Under the pieces are notes generated by a model. It had not been told where the DNA came from. It saw only the letters and a list, made by a program, of their open reading frames with translations, and made no database searches. From Sporosarcina sp. (GTDB lineage: Bacteria; Bacillota; Bacilli; Bacillales_A; Planococcaceae): a stretch of DNA of 14,524 bases. Positions 1-7,013 of this stretch are shown in pieces (the first letter of the stretch is position 1; each line of letters opens with the position of its first letter). The translations under genes and the position numbers were made by a program. The stretch spans positions 1-14,524 of the forward strand of contig JARIDM010000031.1 in assembly GCA_029263945.1 (NCBI GenBank). Reading direction: 5' to 3'.

Positions 1-90
1 TGGGAACGGTTGAACCCGACTATATGTTGCGGTGGTGGCGCAATAAAACCCTATTATGAAATTGATTGAAATGGTATACTGTCCATTATA
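1..90 (+). repeat. Dispersed intergenic element, copy A
   Basis: The first 31 bases match 8513-8543 at 26 positions, including the shared 11-mer TGGGAACGGTT and the core CTATATGT. Weaker similarity continues through an ATAAAA block and GATTGA and ends at CCATTATA (83-90). Its central part contains GGTT-G-AACC, a small perfect inverted repeat. The copy may extend left of the window. It sits directly upstream of the M20 peptidase gene. It resembles no family I recognise and holds no open reading frame worth calling. Confidence 0.55.
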
Positions 91-93
91 CCA
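72..93 (+). promoter_or_regulatory. Extended -10 promoter with overlapping inverted repeat, M20 peptidase gene
   Basis: TGGTATACT at 72-80 combines a TGn extension with a TATACT -10 box; no good -35 box lies 16-18 bases upstream. The -10 box is also the left arm of an inverted repeat, TGGTATA (72-78) and TATACCA (87-93) with an 8-base centre. A protein bound there would cover the transcription start, so an operator is plausible. The regulator is unknown. Confidence 0.45.
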
Positions 94-128
94 ATTTAAC
101 TGAATTCAAAGAATGAGGTTTGAATGAG

Positions 129-1271
129 ATGAAACCATTTTTAAAAGCAAATGAAAAAGAAATGTGGTCATTACTTGAAACGCTTGTGAATATCGACAGT
201 GGCTCTGGGCACAAAAAAGGCGTCGATTTGGTGGGAGAAGTATTGCAAGAAAAATATCTTGAACTTGGTTTTACAATTGAAACCATGAAAGAGGACGTGC
301 AAGGGAATCATCTTGTGATGCGTCATGTCAGTGCAAACAATCCAAAAATTATGGCAGTTGCGCACATGGATACGGTTTTTCCAGTAGGGACAGCGAAGGC
401 ACGCCCGTTTAATATACAAGGTGAATGCGCCTATGGTCCAGGGGTTAGCGATATGAAAGCCAGTCATGTCGTTCTTTTTTTTGCATTAAAAGCTTTACAT
501 GAAACTAAATGTGTAGGACTCGAAAATATTGTCGTCCTATTGACGAGCGATGAGGAGATTGGTTCACTTACATCTAGAAAGTTAATTGAAAAACATGCAG
601 AGGCTAAAGACTATGCACTCATTATGGAAGCTGCACGTCCGAATGGCGCGCTTGTCACAGCACGTCGTGGTGCAGGGGAATACACGATACATGTAACTGG
701 TAAAGCAGCGCATTCTGGTCTCATGCCACGCGTAGGCAGTAGTGCAATTGAGGAGTTAGCCCATAAAATTATTCGCCTCCATAAACTTAATGAGGAGACA
801 AACGGTGTGAGCATTAATGTTGGCTTAATCGATGGGGGAAGTACTGTAAATACAGTTGCACCCACTGCAGTCGCGCATGTAGATGTTCGGATTAGTAAAC
901 CGGAACAGGCAGCGTTGATTGACCAGAAGATTAAAGAAATTTGTGCAGTTCCTGATGTAGCAGGTACGACGATTGTAGTGTTGGGTGGAATTGAGCGTCC
1001 GCCAATGGTGAAGAATGAGCAGACAGTAGAACTGTATAAAATTATCCAAGACGTAGGCAAGACACTTGGCATTGCGATTCATGATGTTGCTGCTGGCGGT
1101 GGATCAGATGCTTCATTTACTTCCGCAAAAGGCATCGCAACAATTGACGGGCTAGGTCCAATTGGCGGTGGCGCGCATACAGAAGAAGAATATTTGGAGA
1201 CGACGAGTTTACTAGAAAGAACGGAATTGTTAGCGAACGTCATTCAGCGTTTGACGGTTGGTGAAAAGTGA
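129..1271 (+). CDS. M20 family metallopeptidase (glutamate carboxypeptidase / CPG2-like)
   Basis: A 380-residue di-zinc hydrolase, expected to remove C-terminal amino acids (often glutamate) from small peptides or folate-type substrates. The full M20 metal set is visible: H79 and D81 in the AHMDTVFPVG block, bridging D108 in GPGVSDMK, E142-E143 in TSDEEIG, E167, and H350 near the C-terminus. A lid/dimerisation domain with H195 (KAAHSG) lies between the two halves of the catalytic domain. There is no signal peptide, so it is probably cytoplasmic. I place the start at ATG 129, with TGAGG at 114-118 ten bases upstream. An in-frame TTG at 120 would leave only one base after that site. It is a single-gene unit; the exact substrate cannot be told from sequence. 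Confidence 0.93.
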   Translation: MKPFLKANEKEMWSLLETLVNIDSGSGHKKGVDLVGEVLQEKYLELGFTIETMKEDVQGNHLVMRHVSANNPKIMAVAHMDTVFPVGTAKARPFNIQGECAYGPGVSDMKASHVVLFFALKALHETKCVGLENIVVLLTSDEEIGSLTSRKLIEKHAEAKDYALIMEAARPNGALVTARRGAGEYTIHVTGKAAHSGLMPRVGSSAIEELAHKIIRLHKLNEETNGVSINVGLIDGGSTVNTVAPTAVAHVDVRISKPEQAALIDQKIKEICAVPDVAGTTIVVLGGIERPPMVKNEQTVELYKIIQDVGKTLGIAIHDVAAGGGSDASFTSAKGIATIDGLGPIGGGAHTEEEYLETTSLLERTELLANVIQRLTVGEK

Positions 1272-1390
1272 AAGGAATAAATTACGACACAACAATTTTG
1301 CGTTCATTTTTTGATGTACTGAGTTCCTCACATCATATATATAAGCCTGATTATGTCTACTTTGATTTCTGTCTAATCGGAATCGGACTA

Positions 1391-1399
1391 TGGTATAAT
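1391..1399 (+). promoter_or_regulatory. Extended -10 promoter in the M20-glycosyltransferase gap
   Basis: TGGTATAAT is a perfect extended -10 box, with no convincing -35 box. It would give a leader of about 170 bases before the glycosyltransferase start, and that leader contains the degenerate repeats at 1461-1555. The upstream part of the gap (1272-1390) shows only weak inverted repeats, such as TGATGT...ACATCA at about 1309-1334. No clear terminator follows the peptidase gene. Confidence 0.5.
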
Positions 1400-1460
1400 T
1401 ATTTCTACGCATAAAAATGGGAAGTATTCTAAAGATATAGTGTCAATTTCATTGTGATCC

Positions 1461-1555
1461 CTATGTGTTACAACAATGCACCAATTCGTTTGAAAAATTT
1501 TCACGGGGTCTATGTGTTGTAGTAAAATAATAAACCCCAATTCTGAAATGGACTG
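1461..1555 (+). repeat. Two degenerate tandem copies of the intergenic element
   Basis: CTATGTGTT occurs at about 1461 and again at 1510; each copy continues to a CCAATTC...TGAAA block, making imperfect direct repeats about 49 bases apart. The second copy also aligns with copy A at the window start: CTATGTGTTG matches CTATATGTTG (9 of 10), and 1529-1555 matches 42-68 at 22 of 27 positions. The conserved first block (TGGGAACGG) is not recognisable here. The copies lie in the putative leader or promoter region of the downstream operon. Confidence 0.4.
1500..1528 (+). promoter_or_regulatory. Second candidate promoter for the glycosyltransferase operon
   Basis: TTCACG (1500-1505), 17 bases, TAAAAT (1523-1528) fits a vegetative promoter with four of six -35 matches. 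It would start transcription about 40 bases before the gene. Its -35 box overlaps the odd 13-base palindrome TGAAAAATTTTCA (1491-1503), which could be an operator. It competes with the extended -10 box at 1391-1399 as the true promoter. Confidence 0.35.
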
Positions 1556-1573
1556 TATAAAAAGGAGAAATAT

Positions 1574-2671
1574 ATGAATAAAATAGTTGTGTTAAGTAAT
1601 ATGTATCCGTCAGAAAACCATCCGACGTTTGGTATCTTCGTTAAAAATCAAGTAGAAATGCTTCGACATGCTGAAATTGACATAGATGTCATTGCAATTG
1701 ATGAACCTGGAAAAGGCAAATTAACGACATTGATGAAATACTTCTCTTGGTTTCTCCGTTCATTTATACATATATTGAAAAACAAAAAAATAATTAGTGC
1801 GACGCATGCTCATTATGTATTTCCGACTGGCCTCATTTCATTAATTGCGAAGAAAATGATGGGGATTCCATATGTTGTCACCGTTCATGGCGGCGATATC
1901 GATCAAATGGCGAAGAAGAGTCCTTGGATTAAAAAAATGACAACGAAAATTTTAAGACAAGCCGAAACCGTAATTGTAGTAGGTGAAAAATTACGATCAA
2001 CAGTCATTGACGATTATGCTGTCCGTCATGAACGTGTAGAACTAATTAGTATGGGCGTGGATACCTCTGTTTTTAAGAGACAACCAATGGCTGAAAGTAG
2101 AGAGGAACTTGGACTTTCGTCTGACGAAAAACACATTTTATTTGTGGGGAATATGATTCGCGCGAAAGGAATAATAGAACTTGTTGAAGCAGTTAGTTTA
2201 GTACAGGAAACCGAGCCTAACAGTGCGTTGTATTTACTCGGTGCCCAAAGAGATACAAATTTTATAGATGAAGTAAAAAAAGTCATAGAAGAAAAAGACA
2301 TAAAGAATATTCACTTTAAACAGCCACAGCGTCAATCAGATTTAGCGCTGTGGATGTCTGCAGCAGATGTCCTTGTTTTGCCTTCTTATCATGAAGGGTT
2401 CGGGCTGGTTGCACTTGAGGCAATGGCCTGCGGAACACCTGTGATCGGGAGTGATGTAGGTGGACTTTCATACTTGCTAAATGAAGGTGCAGGTGTTTTG
2501 GTCCCACCACAAAATGTAGAAGCGCTAGCAATTGGCATAAAAGGTATTCTTAGTGGCGAAGAGGGATTGATTCAGCAGACGCGTATGGAAGAAACTGTTG
2601 AAATACACACTTTCGAAACGATATTAAACAGGCTATTGCTTATTTATCAAGCCATGGAAAAAGACAAGTAG
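1574..2671 (+). CDS. Glycosyltransferase family 4 (GT-B fold)
   Basis: A 365-residue retaining glycosyltransferase expected to add a nucleotide-activated sugar to a growing glycan at the inner membrane face. The N-terminal acceptor half runs from residue 1 to about 170 and includes HAHYVFPTG (78-86) and VTVHGGD (102-108). The C-terminal donor half begins at GNMIRAKG (192-199) and carries the GT4 signature EGFGLVALE, with E274 and E282 spaced as the family E-x7-E motif, then ACGTPVIGSDVGG. The N-terminus resembles TuaC-type polysaccharide glycosyltransferases, but donor and acceptor cannot be assigned. Start ATG has AAAGGAG at 1561-1567. It is the first gene of a three-gene unit, 49 bases ahead of a flippase, which suggests that the same lipid-linked glycan is assembled and then exported. 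Confidence 0.92.
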   Translation: MNKIVVLSNMYPSENHPTFGIFVKNQVEMLRHAEIDIDVIAIDEPGKGKLTTLMKYFSWFLRSFIHILKNKKIISATHAHYVFPTGLISLIAKKMMGIPYVVTVHGGDIDQMAKKSPWIKKMTTKILRQAETVIVVGEKLRSTVIDDYAVRHERVELISMGVDTSVFKRQPMAESREELGLSSDEKHILFVGNMIRAKGIIELVEAVSLVQETEPNSALYLLGAQRDTNFIDEVKKVIEEKDIKNIHFKQPQRQSDLALWMSAADVLVLPSYHEGFGLVALEAMACGTPVIGSDVGGLSYLLNEGAGVLVPPQNVEALAIGIKGILSGEEGLIQQTRMEETVEIHTFETILNRLLLIYQAMEKDK

Positions 2672-2720
2672 TTATGGTAAAGATTCATTTGGATTTTGAG
2701 ATTTATGTGGGAGCGATTAC

Positions 2721-4004
2721 ATGAGTAAGTTAATGAAAATCATCGGAACCGTCGCGGTTATTAACATTGTAGCAAGATTGCTAGGATTTTTGCGAGAAAT
2801 TGTTATTGGTACTCAATACGGAACGTCGACAATGGCAGATGCGATTGCAGCAGCCTATACGATACCAAACTTTATTTATCTTGTACTTGGTGGTGCGTTA
2901 ACGACCGCTTTTATCTCTGTTTATCATTCAACAAAAGCAGATAAAAAAGTTTTTGTTCGAAACTCATTTACATCTGTACTCATTGCGGTGACTGTAATAA
3001 CAATTGTCTTACTTCTGTTAACTATGCCTATTTTAAAAGTTTTTTTCAGTAATTTAGACCCTACAAGTACTGAAACAGTTCGCAATTTATTTCTTTGGAT
3101 GATGCCTTCTACAATTTTACTAGTCCTTTCAACTTGGATGAGTGGGTTGTTGAATGTGAATGGCTTATTTACATTGTCAAGCGTTGCTATTTTGTTATAC
3201 AACTTTGCTTTTTTGGTTATTGGTGTCTTTTTTACAGGTCTATTAGGACCAGAATCTTATGGAGTAGGTGCACTAGGTGGGGCTATTTTGATGAGTGGAT
3301 TTCTTTACGTTGGTCTTCGAAAGACGCGTCTTTATTCACTAAAACCTTCATTTAAAATGACTCCAGATGTTAAAAGACTCTGGGTACTCGCGCTACCGAT
3401 TCTGTTTGGCGGAGCATCTTTACAGTTTTATTTTATTATTCACCGGATTGTAGCAGCGACGTTAGAGCCAGGTGCGATTTCTTCTGTCAACTATGCTTCA
3501 AAACTAACAGGGTTTCCACAAGCGATTTTAATGACAGCAGTTACAACAGTAATTTATCCGCTGCTCAGTAAAAAAGAAGGAGAGGGAGACACGGAAACGA
3601 TTCGTAATCTCTACCGTAAAGGGTTGCGTTACTTAGTCGCTTTGCTCCTACCGACAACGGTCGTGGCATACTTTTTAGCGGAACCACTTGTTCGGATTGT
3701 TTTTGGTTATGGGAATTTTACAGAAGCCTCTATTCAGTTAACGGTGCCAATTTTTCGTGTATTTACATTGTCGATGTTTTTCATAGCGGCAAATACATAT
3801 GTGACTAGATTTTACTATGCGAAAGGAAATTCAGTAACACCCGTAATATTTAGTCTCATTAACGTATTTGGCATCAATCTTTTAGTTATTTATAGGCTGA
3901 TCGATTCGTTAGGGCCATCTGCAATTGCTTACGGAACAGTAATAAGTGCGGCAGTTAACTTCGTGATGCTCGCAATTTATGCAAAATGGAAATGGAAGCT
4001 ATAA
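2721..4004 (+). CDS. murJ: MurJ/MviN-family lipid-linked oligosaccharide flippase, short form
   Basis: A 427-residue polytopic membrane protein of the mouse-virulence-factor (MVF) branch of the MOP exporters. It has the family N-terminus (VARLLGFLRE, with R19 and R25 equivalent to conserved MurJ arginines), ADAIAAAYTIPNF, GGALTTAF, and the second-half motif LVRIVFGYGNFT. It is shorter than typical MurJ (about 500 residues, 14 helices) and would hold about 12 helices. The arginine pair that follows the PN motif in E. coli MurJ is replaced by a hydrophobic stretch (FIYLVLGG). I therefore think it more likely flips a lipid-linked polysaccharide unit matching the upstream glycosyltransferase than lipid II; the symbol is a family name only. 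GGGAG lies seven bases before ATG. Only 27 bases separate it from the next gene. Confidence 0.85.
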   Translation: MSKLMKIIGTVAVINIVARLLGFLREIVIGTQYGTSTMADAIAAAYTIPNFIYLVLGGALTTAFISVYHSTKADKKVFVRNSFTSVLIAVTVITIVLLLLTMPILKVFFSNLDPTSTETVRNLFLWMMPSTILLVLSTWMSGLLNVNGLFTLSSVAILLYNFAFLVIGVFFTGLLGPESYGVGALGGAILMSGFLYVGLRKTRLYSLKPSFKMTPDVKRLWVLALPILFGGASLQFYFIIHRIVAATLEPGAISSVNYASKLTGFPQAILMTAVTTVIYPLLSKKEGEGDTETIRNLYRKGLRYLVALLLPTTVVAYFLAEPLVRIVFGYGNFTEASIQLTVPIFRVFTLSMFFIAANTYVTRFYYAKGNSVTPVIFSLINVFGINLLVIYRLIDSLGPSAIAYGTVISAAVNFVMLAIYAKWKWKL

Positions 4005-4031
4005 CAATTTGAAAATTAGAGGAGGGTGCTT

Positions 4032-4625
4032 ATGCACTGTACAGCATGTGGACATCGTGTAAATGAAGAGGAACGTTTTTGTGAACAATGTGGTGAATCT
4101 TTATCGATAAATCTAGAGGAAAATTCAATTCTTGAGCAAGAACCATCGAATGTTTTAGATGATGAAGCGCTTTTAAAGGCATTTGTGGGTGTTAAAAAAC
4201 AAGCTTATTATTTTGGGAAATGGGAGAAAAATGAACAGCGATCTTGGAATTGGGCAGCTTTCTTCGCATCCCTTTTTTGGTTAGGTTACCGCAAAATGTA
4301 TAAGCACTTATTTGGTATTTTGGCTTTGTACTTAGTTGTTGATATCGTCATTGCATTTTTAGGAATTGACAGTGCTAGAATCGACTCTTATATAGGGGTG
4401 GGTGTGGCAGCTGCGCTCGGAATTCTTGGAAACTTTGAATATAAAAAGTTTGCACAGCAACAGATTGAAATATATAAAAAGATGTATCCTACTGAAAACT
4501 TGCTTCAGAAAGTTCGAAATAAAGGCGGCACGAGTGTGCTAGGTGCTTGGTTAACACTCCCATTAGTTTTTGGGTACGCATTCGTTTCTTTTGTTATCCA
4601 AGAAATCATCTACTTTATAATGTAG
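4032..4625 (+). CDS. Zinc-ribbon plus DUF2628 membrane protein
   Basis: A 197-residue protein with an N-terminal zinc ribbon (C3-x2-C6 and C17-x2-C20), an acidic linker, and a DUF2628 region opening with WNWAAFFASLFWLGYRKMY. Two or three membrane helices follow: one pair around residues 85-135 and another near the C-terminus. The function of DUF2628 is unknown; the ribbon should face the cytoplasm. I choose ATG 4032, six bases after GGAGG (4021-4025); the in-frame GTG at 4026 overlaps that site. It is the last gene of the glycosyltransferase-flippase unit, with 27 bases between genes and no terminator between them. A role in the same envelope process is only suggested by position. Confidence 0.85.
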   Translation: MHCTACGHRVNEEERFCEQCGESLSINLEENSILEQEPSNVLDDEALLKAFVGVKKQAYYFGKWEKNEQRSWNWAAFFASLFWLGYRKMYKHLFGILALYLVVDIVIAFLGIDSARIDSYIGVGVAAALGILGNFEYKKFAQQQIEIYKKMYPTENLLQKVRNKGGTSVLGAWLTLPLVFGYAFVSFVIQEIIYFIM

Positions 4626-4698
4626 TGATCACATAGCGGCGCAAAGTGACACTTAGTATTGTTAAGGAACGAGCAGCTTGACTAAGTTGGAACAAATT

Positions 4699-4732
4699 AA
4701 AACCTTGCAGAGATAAATCTGCAAGGTTTTTT
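4699..4732 (+). terminator. Strong, probably bidirectional terminator
   Basis: A perfect 13-bp stem (4699-4711 with 4718-4730) encloses the loop GATAAA and is followed by six Ts. The A-rich left flank gives a T-rich tail on the minus strand too. It lies between the convergent DUF2628 and SulP genes and probably ends both units. Bases 4626-4698 show nothing else. Confidence 0.9.
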
Positions 4733-4741
4733 GATATTGAT

Positions 4742-6334
4742 TTACATAAAGAAGTTTTCATTTCCAACTTTTTCATGAAGGCCACTTTTGTGGAAAATCG
4801 CTATTTTTTCTTTTGGTAGATTTTTGATAATAATTTTGATGTCTGCGTTCTTTGCATCATCTAAAAAGATAGAAAATGCGGCTTCACCAGTCGCATCGAT
4901 GACAGAGAGATGTGCCATGTCAATAATAATACAATTAACGGGATCCTCCAGGATTACAGGATAAGCATCTTCAAAAGATTTAGCAGTTCCGAAGAAAAGC
5001 GGACCGTCTAACTTGTATTTTTTTAGAAGGGAAGGATTTCCCTCACTAAATTTAATCGTTTCAACATCAGATGGCTTTGCTACTTTCAAATGAAGTTTAT
5101 TAATCATTTTTCGTAAAAACGAAACAACTGCAATTAAAATGCCTACCTGGACCGCTACGGTTAAATTAATGAAAATCGTAAGTAGAAAAGTAGTGAGTAG
5201 AACGATTGAGTCTCCTGTTCTTAGCGACAAAATATGGACGAATGCTTTTCTTGCACTCATATTCCACGCGACATACATCAGAATTGGCGCCATAGCTGCG
5301 AGCGGTATGTAAGAAGCGTAGGGTGCGAATAGAAGAAGAAATAGTAGTACGAATAGACTTTGTACAATACCAGAGACTGGACTCACAGCACCTGCTCGAA
5401 TGTTGGTTGCTGTTCTTGCAATTGCGCCAGTTGCAGGAATGCCGCCAAATAAAGGGGTGATCATATTGGCAATACCTTGACCGAAAAGTTCACGTTTAGA
5501 ATTGTGCTTTTCATAACCTTCTTTCGTCATTCCATCTGCAACAACAGCGGATAAAAGAGACTCTATTGAACCTAAGGCTGCGATAACGAGTGCAGGTGAC
5601 CAAAGTGCAACGACTTTTGAAAGCGTGATGGAAGGGAAATTAAATTTGGGTAGTGTGTTCGGAATCCCACCGAATGCAGTGCCAATTGTCTCTGCTTTTT
5701 CAGGGAATAGTAAAACGGATAAGATCGTCGGAATGAGAAGCGCAACTAACAAGACAGGAATTTTTGGCGCGATTCTAGGCAGTAGGAAAATGACTAAGAA
5801 TCCGATCACAGCAATTAAAATACTGTATGTATTGAATGTATGAAATTGTTTTACGATGCCAATGATGTCTTCATGAAAAAATTCTTTTTGTTCGAGATTT
5901 TTTAATCCGAAGAAATTGCCAATTTGTCCTGCGAAAATAATAACGGCTATTCCTGCAGTAAAGCCGATGGTAACGGACTTTGGCACGAAATGAATTAAGT
6001 GGCTTACGCCAGCAATACTCATAATAACAAGAAAGAGACCTGCGAGAAATCCTGCAATGAGCAATTCTTCATAACCGTATTGAAGTACAATGGCTAATAA
6101 AATCGGAATAAAAGCGCCTGTTGGTCCCGCAATTTGAAAACGAGATCCGCCCATTACTGCGACAACAAATCCTGCAATAATCGTTGTATATAAACCATAT
6201 TCAGGCTTCACGCCAGAAGCGATCGCGAAAGCCATGGCGAGCGGTATCGCAACGATACCAACAGTTATCCCCGCAATTAAATCTTTTTTGAATCCATCTG
6301 CATTGTAGTTTAAAAATCGATTGTCTTTGAACAC
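4742..6334 (-). CDS. SulP (SLC26) family anion transporter with STAS domain
   Basis: A 530-residue inner-membrane transporter. The N-terminal ~400 residues are hydrophobic and carry SulP landmarks: DLIAGITVGIVAIPLAMAFA, AGPTGAFIPIL, and GGIPATGAIARTATN. The C-terminal ~110 residues form a cytoplasmic STAS domain (DGPLFFGTAKSFEDA, then IIDMAHLSVIDATGE). The family moves sulfate, bicarbonate or related anions by sodium or proton coupling; sequence alone does not choose among them, and no sulfate-assimilation gene is nearby. The reading frame opens with GTG at 6343, but that codon overlaps the only ribosome site (CGGAGTG, 6347-6341). The second GTG at 6334 has correct spacing, so I use it. It has its own promoter and shares the terminator at 4699-4732. 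Confidence 0.93.
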   Translation of the reverse strand: MFKDNRFLNYNADGFKKDLIAGITVGIVAIPLAMAFAIASGVKPEYGLYTTIIAGFVVAVMGGSRFQIAGPTGAFIPILLAIVLQYGYEELLIAGFLAGLFLVIMSIAGVSHLIHFVPKSVTIGFTAGIAVIIFAGQIGNFFGLKNLEQKEFFHEDIIGIVKQFHTFNTYSILIAVIGFLVIFLLPRIAPKIPVLLVALLIPTILSVLLFPEKAETIGTAFGGIPNTLPKFNFPSITLSKVVALWSPALVIAALGSIESLLSAVVADGMTKEGYEKHNSKRELFGQGIANMITPLFGGIPATGAIARTATNIRAGAVSPVSGIVQSLFVLLFLLLFAPYASYIPLAAMAPILMYVAWNMSARKAFVHILSLRTGDSIVLLTTFLLTIFINLTVAVQVGILIAVVSFLRKMINKLHLKVAKPSDVETIKFSEGNPSLLKKYKLDGPLFFGTAKSFEDAYPVILEDPVNCIIIDMAHLSVIDATGEAAFSIFLDDAKNADIKIIIKNLPKEKIAIFHKSGLHEKVGNENFFM

Positions 6335-6465
6335 GAGGTTCACTCCGTTTGACTTATTTTTGAAGAAAATCCTGCACGTTAAGTTGAAGAGGATAGTAGC
6401 GTTTCATTATGTAGACTACCTATTATTGGTTTATCTCCTTTAAAAATCAATAATTGGTCACCTAT

Positions 6466-6494
6466 AGTATAACGGATGCAGCGATGGCCAACAA
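6466..6494 (-). promoter_or_regulatory. Promoter of the SulP transporter gene
   Basis: Reading the minus strand, TTGTTG (6494-6489), a 17-base spacer and TATACT (6471-6466) form a vegetative-type promoter. It lies downstream of the terminator that ends the SCP2 gene, which supports independent transcription. The leader is about 125 bases and includes a purine-rich AAAGGAG (near 6437) not followed by a suitable start codon. Confidence 0.5.
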
Positions 6495-6536
6495 GCGGTT
6501 CGTTTCCTGTTTTCCACAAAAGGAATCTATTTAGAG

Positions 6537-6570
6537 CAAAAAAACAGCTCTCTTTAAAAGAGAACTGTTT
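6537..6570 (-). terminator. Terminator of the SCP2 gene
   Basis: On the minus strand AAACAG (6570-6565) and, after one mismatch, a further six to seven pairs form a hairpin with a TTAA-type loop. CTG followed by seven Ts completes it. It starts nine bases after the SCP2 stop codon. Confidence 0.85.
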
Positions 6571-6578
6571 CAGCAAGA

Positions 6579-6929
6579 TTAGAATGAATATTCCTTGAGA
6601 ATACTTTCAAGTTTTAAAGCATGCCCAAGACTTCCTTTAACTTTTAGTTTACCCATCATATAAGAGGCTGTCGCATTTAAGTTTCCTGTTAAAAGTTTCT
6701 TGAAATCTTTGACACTTAAAGAAAGTGCACAATCATTTTCGCCAGGATCTCCTTGAATGGTTTCAGCTTTTCCATCTACGATTTTTAGACCAAATAAACC
6801 GCCATCGTCCCCTGATAGATTGAAAGCATAAGTTGTCGTCATCCCTTTAATAGGTTCAGGATGGTGGTTAAGTTGTACTTGAATTTCTTGCCATAGGTTT
6901 TCCATCGTCATCGCTTCAACACTCATCAT
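6579..6929 (-). CDS. SCP2 sterol-binding domain protein
   Basis: A 116-residue single-domain protein of the SCP2 (sterol carrier protein 2) family, which binds fatty acids, acyl-CoA or other lipids in a hydrophobic pocket. The family pattern is visible: a basic/hydrophobic strand (TTTYAFNLSG), GLKIVDGKAETIQGDPG, the acidic pair before CALSLSVKDFKKLLTGNLNA, and the C-terminal helix KLKVKGSLGHALKLESIL. There is no signal peptide or membrane segment, so it is cytoplasmic. Its ligand is unknown. ATG 6929 has GGAG seven bases upstream; a second ATG at 6926 is possible. It follows brnQ by about 85 bases but has its own promoter and a striking operator-like palindrome. Confidence 0.9.
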   Translation of the reverse strand: MMSVEAMTMENLWQEIQVQLNHHPEPIKGMTTTYAFNLSGDDGGLFGLKIVDGKAETIQGDPGENDCALSLSVKDFKKLLTGNLNATASYMMGKLKVKGSLGHALKLESILKEYSF

Positions 6930-6946
6930 AGATCGTCTCCTTTTAA

Positions 6947-6970
6947 ACTGAATAGATATTCAGTATAGCA
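6947..6970 (-). promoter_or_regulatory. SCP2 promoter with overlapping 18-bp operator-like palindrome
   Basis: On the minus strand TGCTATACT (6970-6962) is an extended -10 box. It overlaps ACTGAATATCTATTCAGT (6964-6947), a perfect palindrome with 8-base arms and a 2-base centre that runs over the likely transcription start towards the ribosome site. The shape recalls operators of TetR-type fatty-acid regulators such as Bacillus FadR (TGAATGA...TCATTCA), but it is not identical. Repression by a lipid-sensing regulator is inference. Confidence 0.55.
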
Positions 6971-6972
6971 TA

Positions 6973-6984
6973 ACTCATATGAGT
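6973..6984. promoter_or_regulatory. 12-bp perfect palindrome upstream of the SCP2 -10 box
   Basis: ACTCATATGAGT is a perfect palindrome lying where the spacer or -35 region of the SCP2 promoter would be. It is adjacent to the 18-bp palindrome but has a different sequence. It could be a second regulator site; chance is not excluded. Confidence 0.35.
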
Positions 6985-7013
6985 AAAGTGAATTCATAGA
7001 TAACTTAGAGTAT

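Noticed and set aside
120..128. TTG at 120 as the M20 peptidase start
   Set aside because: Only one base separates it from TGAGG; ATG 129 has proper spacing.
611..1072. A 153-codon minus-strand open frame inside the M20 peptidase gene
   Set aside because: It lies wholly within a gene with intact catalytic motifs, is a frame shadow, and has no ribosome site or family signal.
6341..6406. A 17-codon minus-strand leader peptide before the SulP gene
   Set aside because: The nearest AAAGGAG is about 30 bases from its ATG, too far for initiation, and no regulatory codon run is present.
6379..6576. A 65-residue minus-strand frame between the SCP2 and SulP genes
   Set aside because: Its TTG start lies inside the SCP2 terminator hairpin, it has no ribosome site, and it overlaps the SulP promoter.
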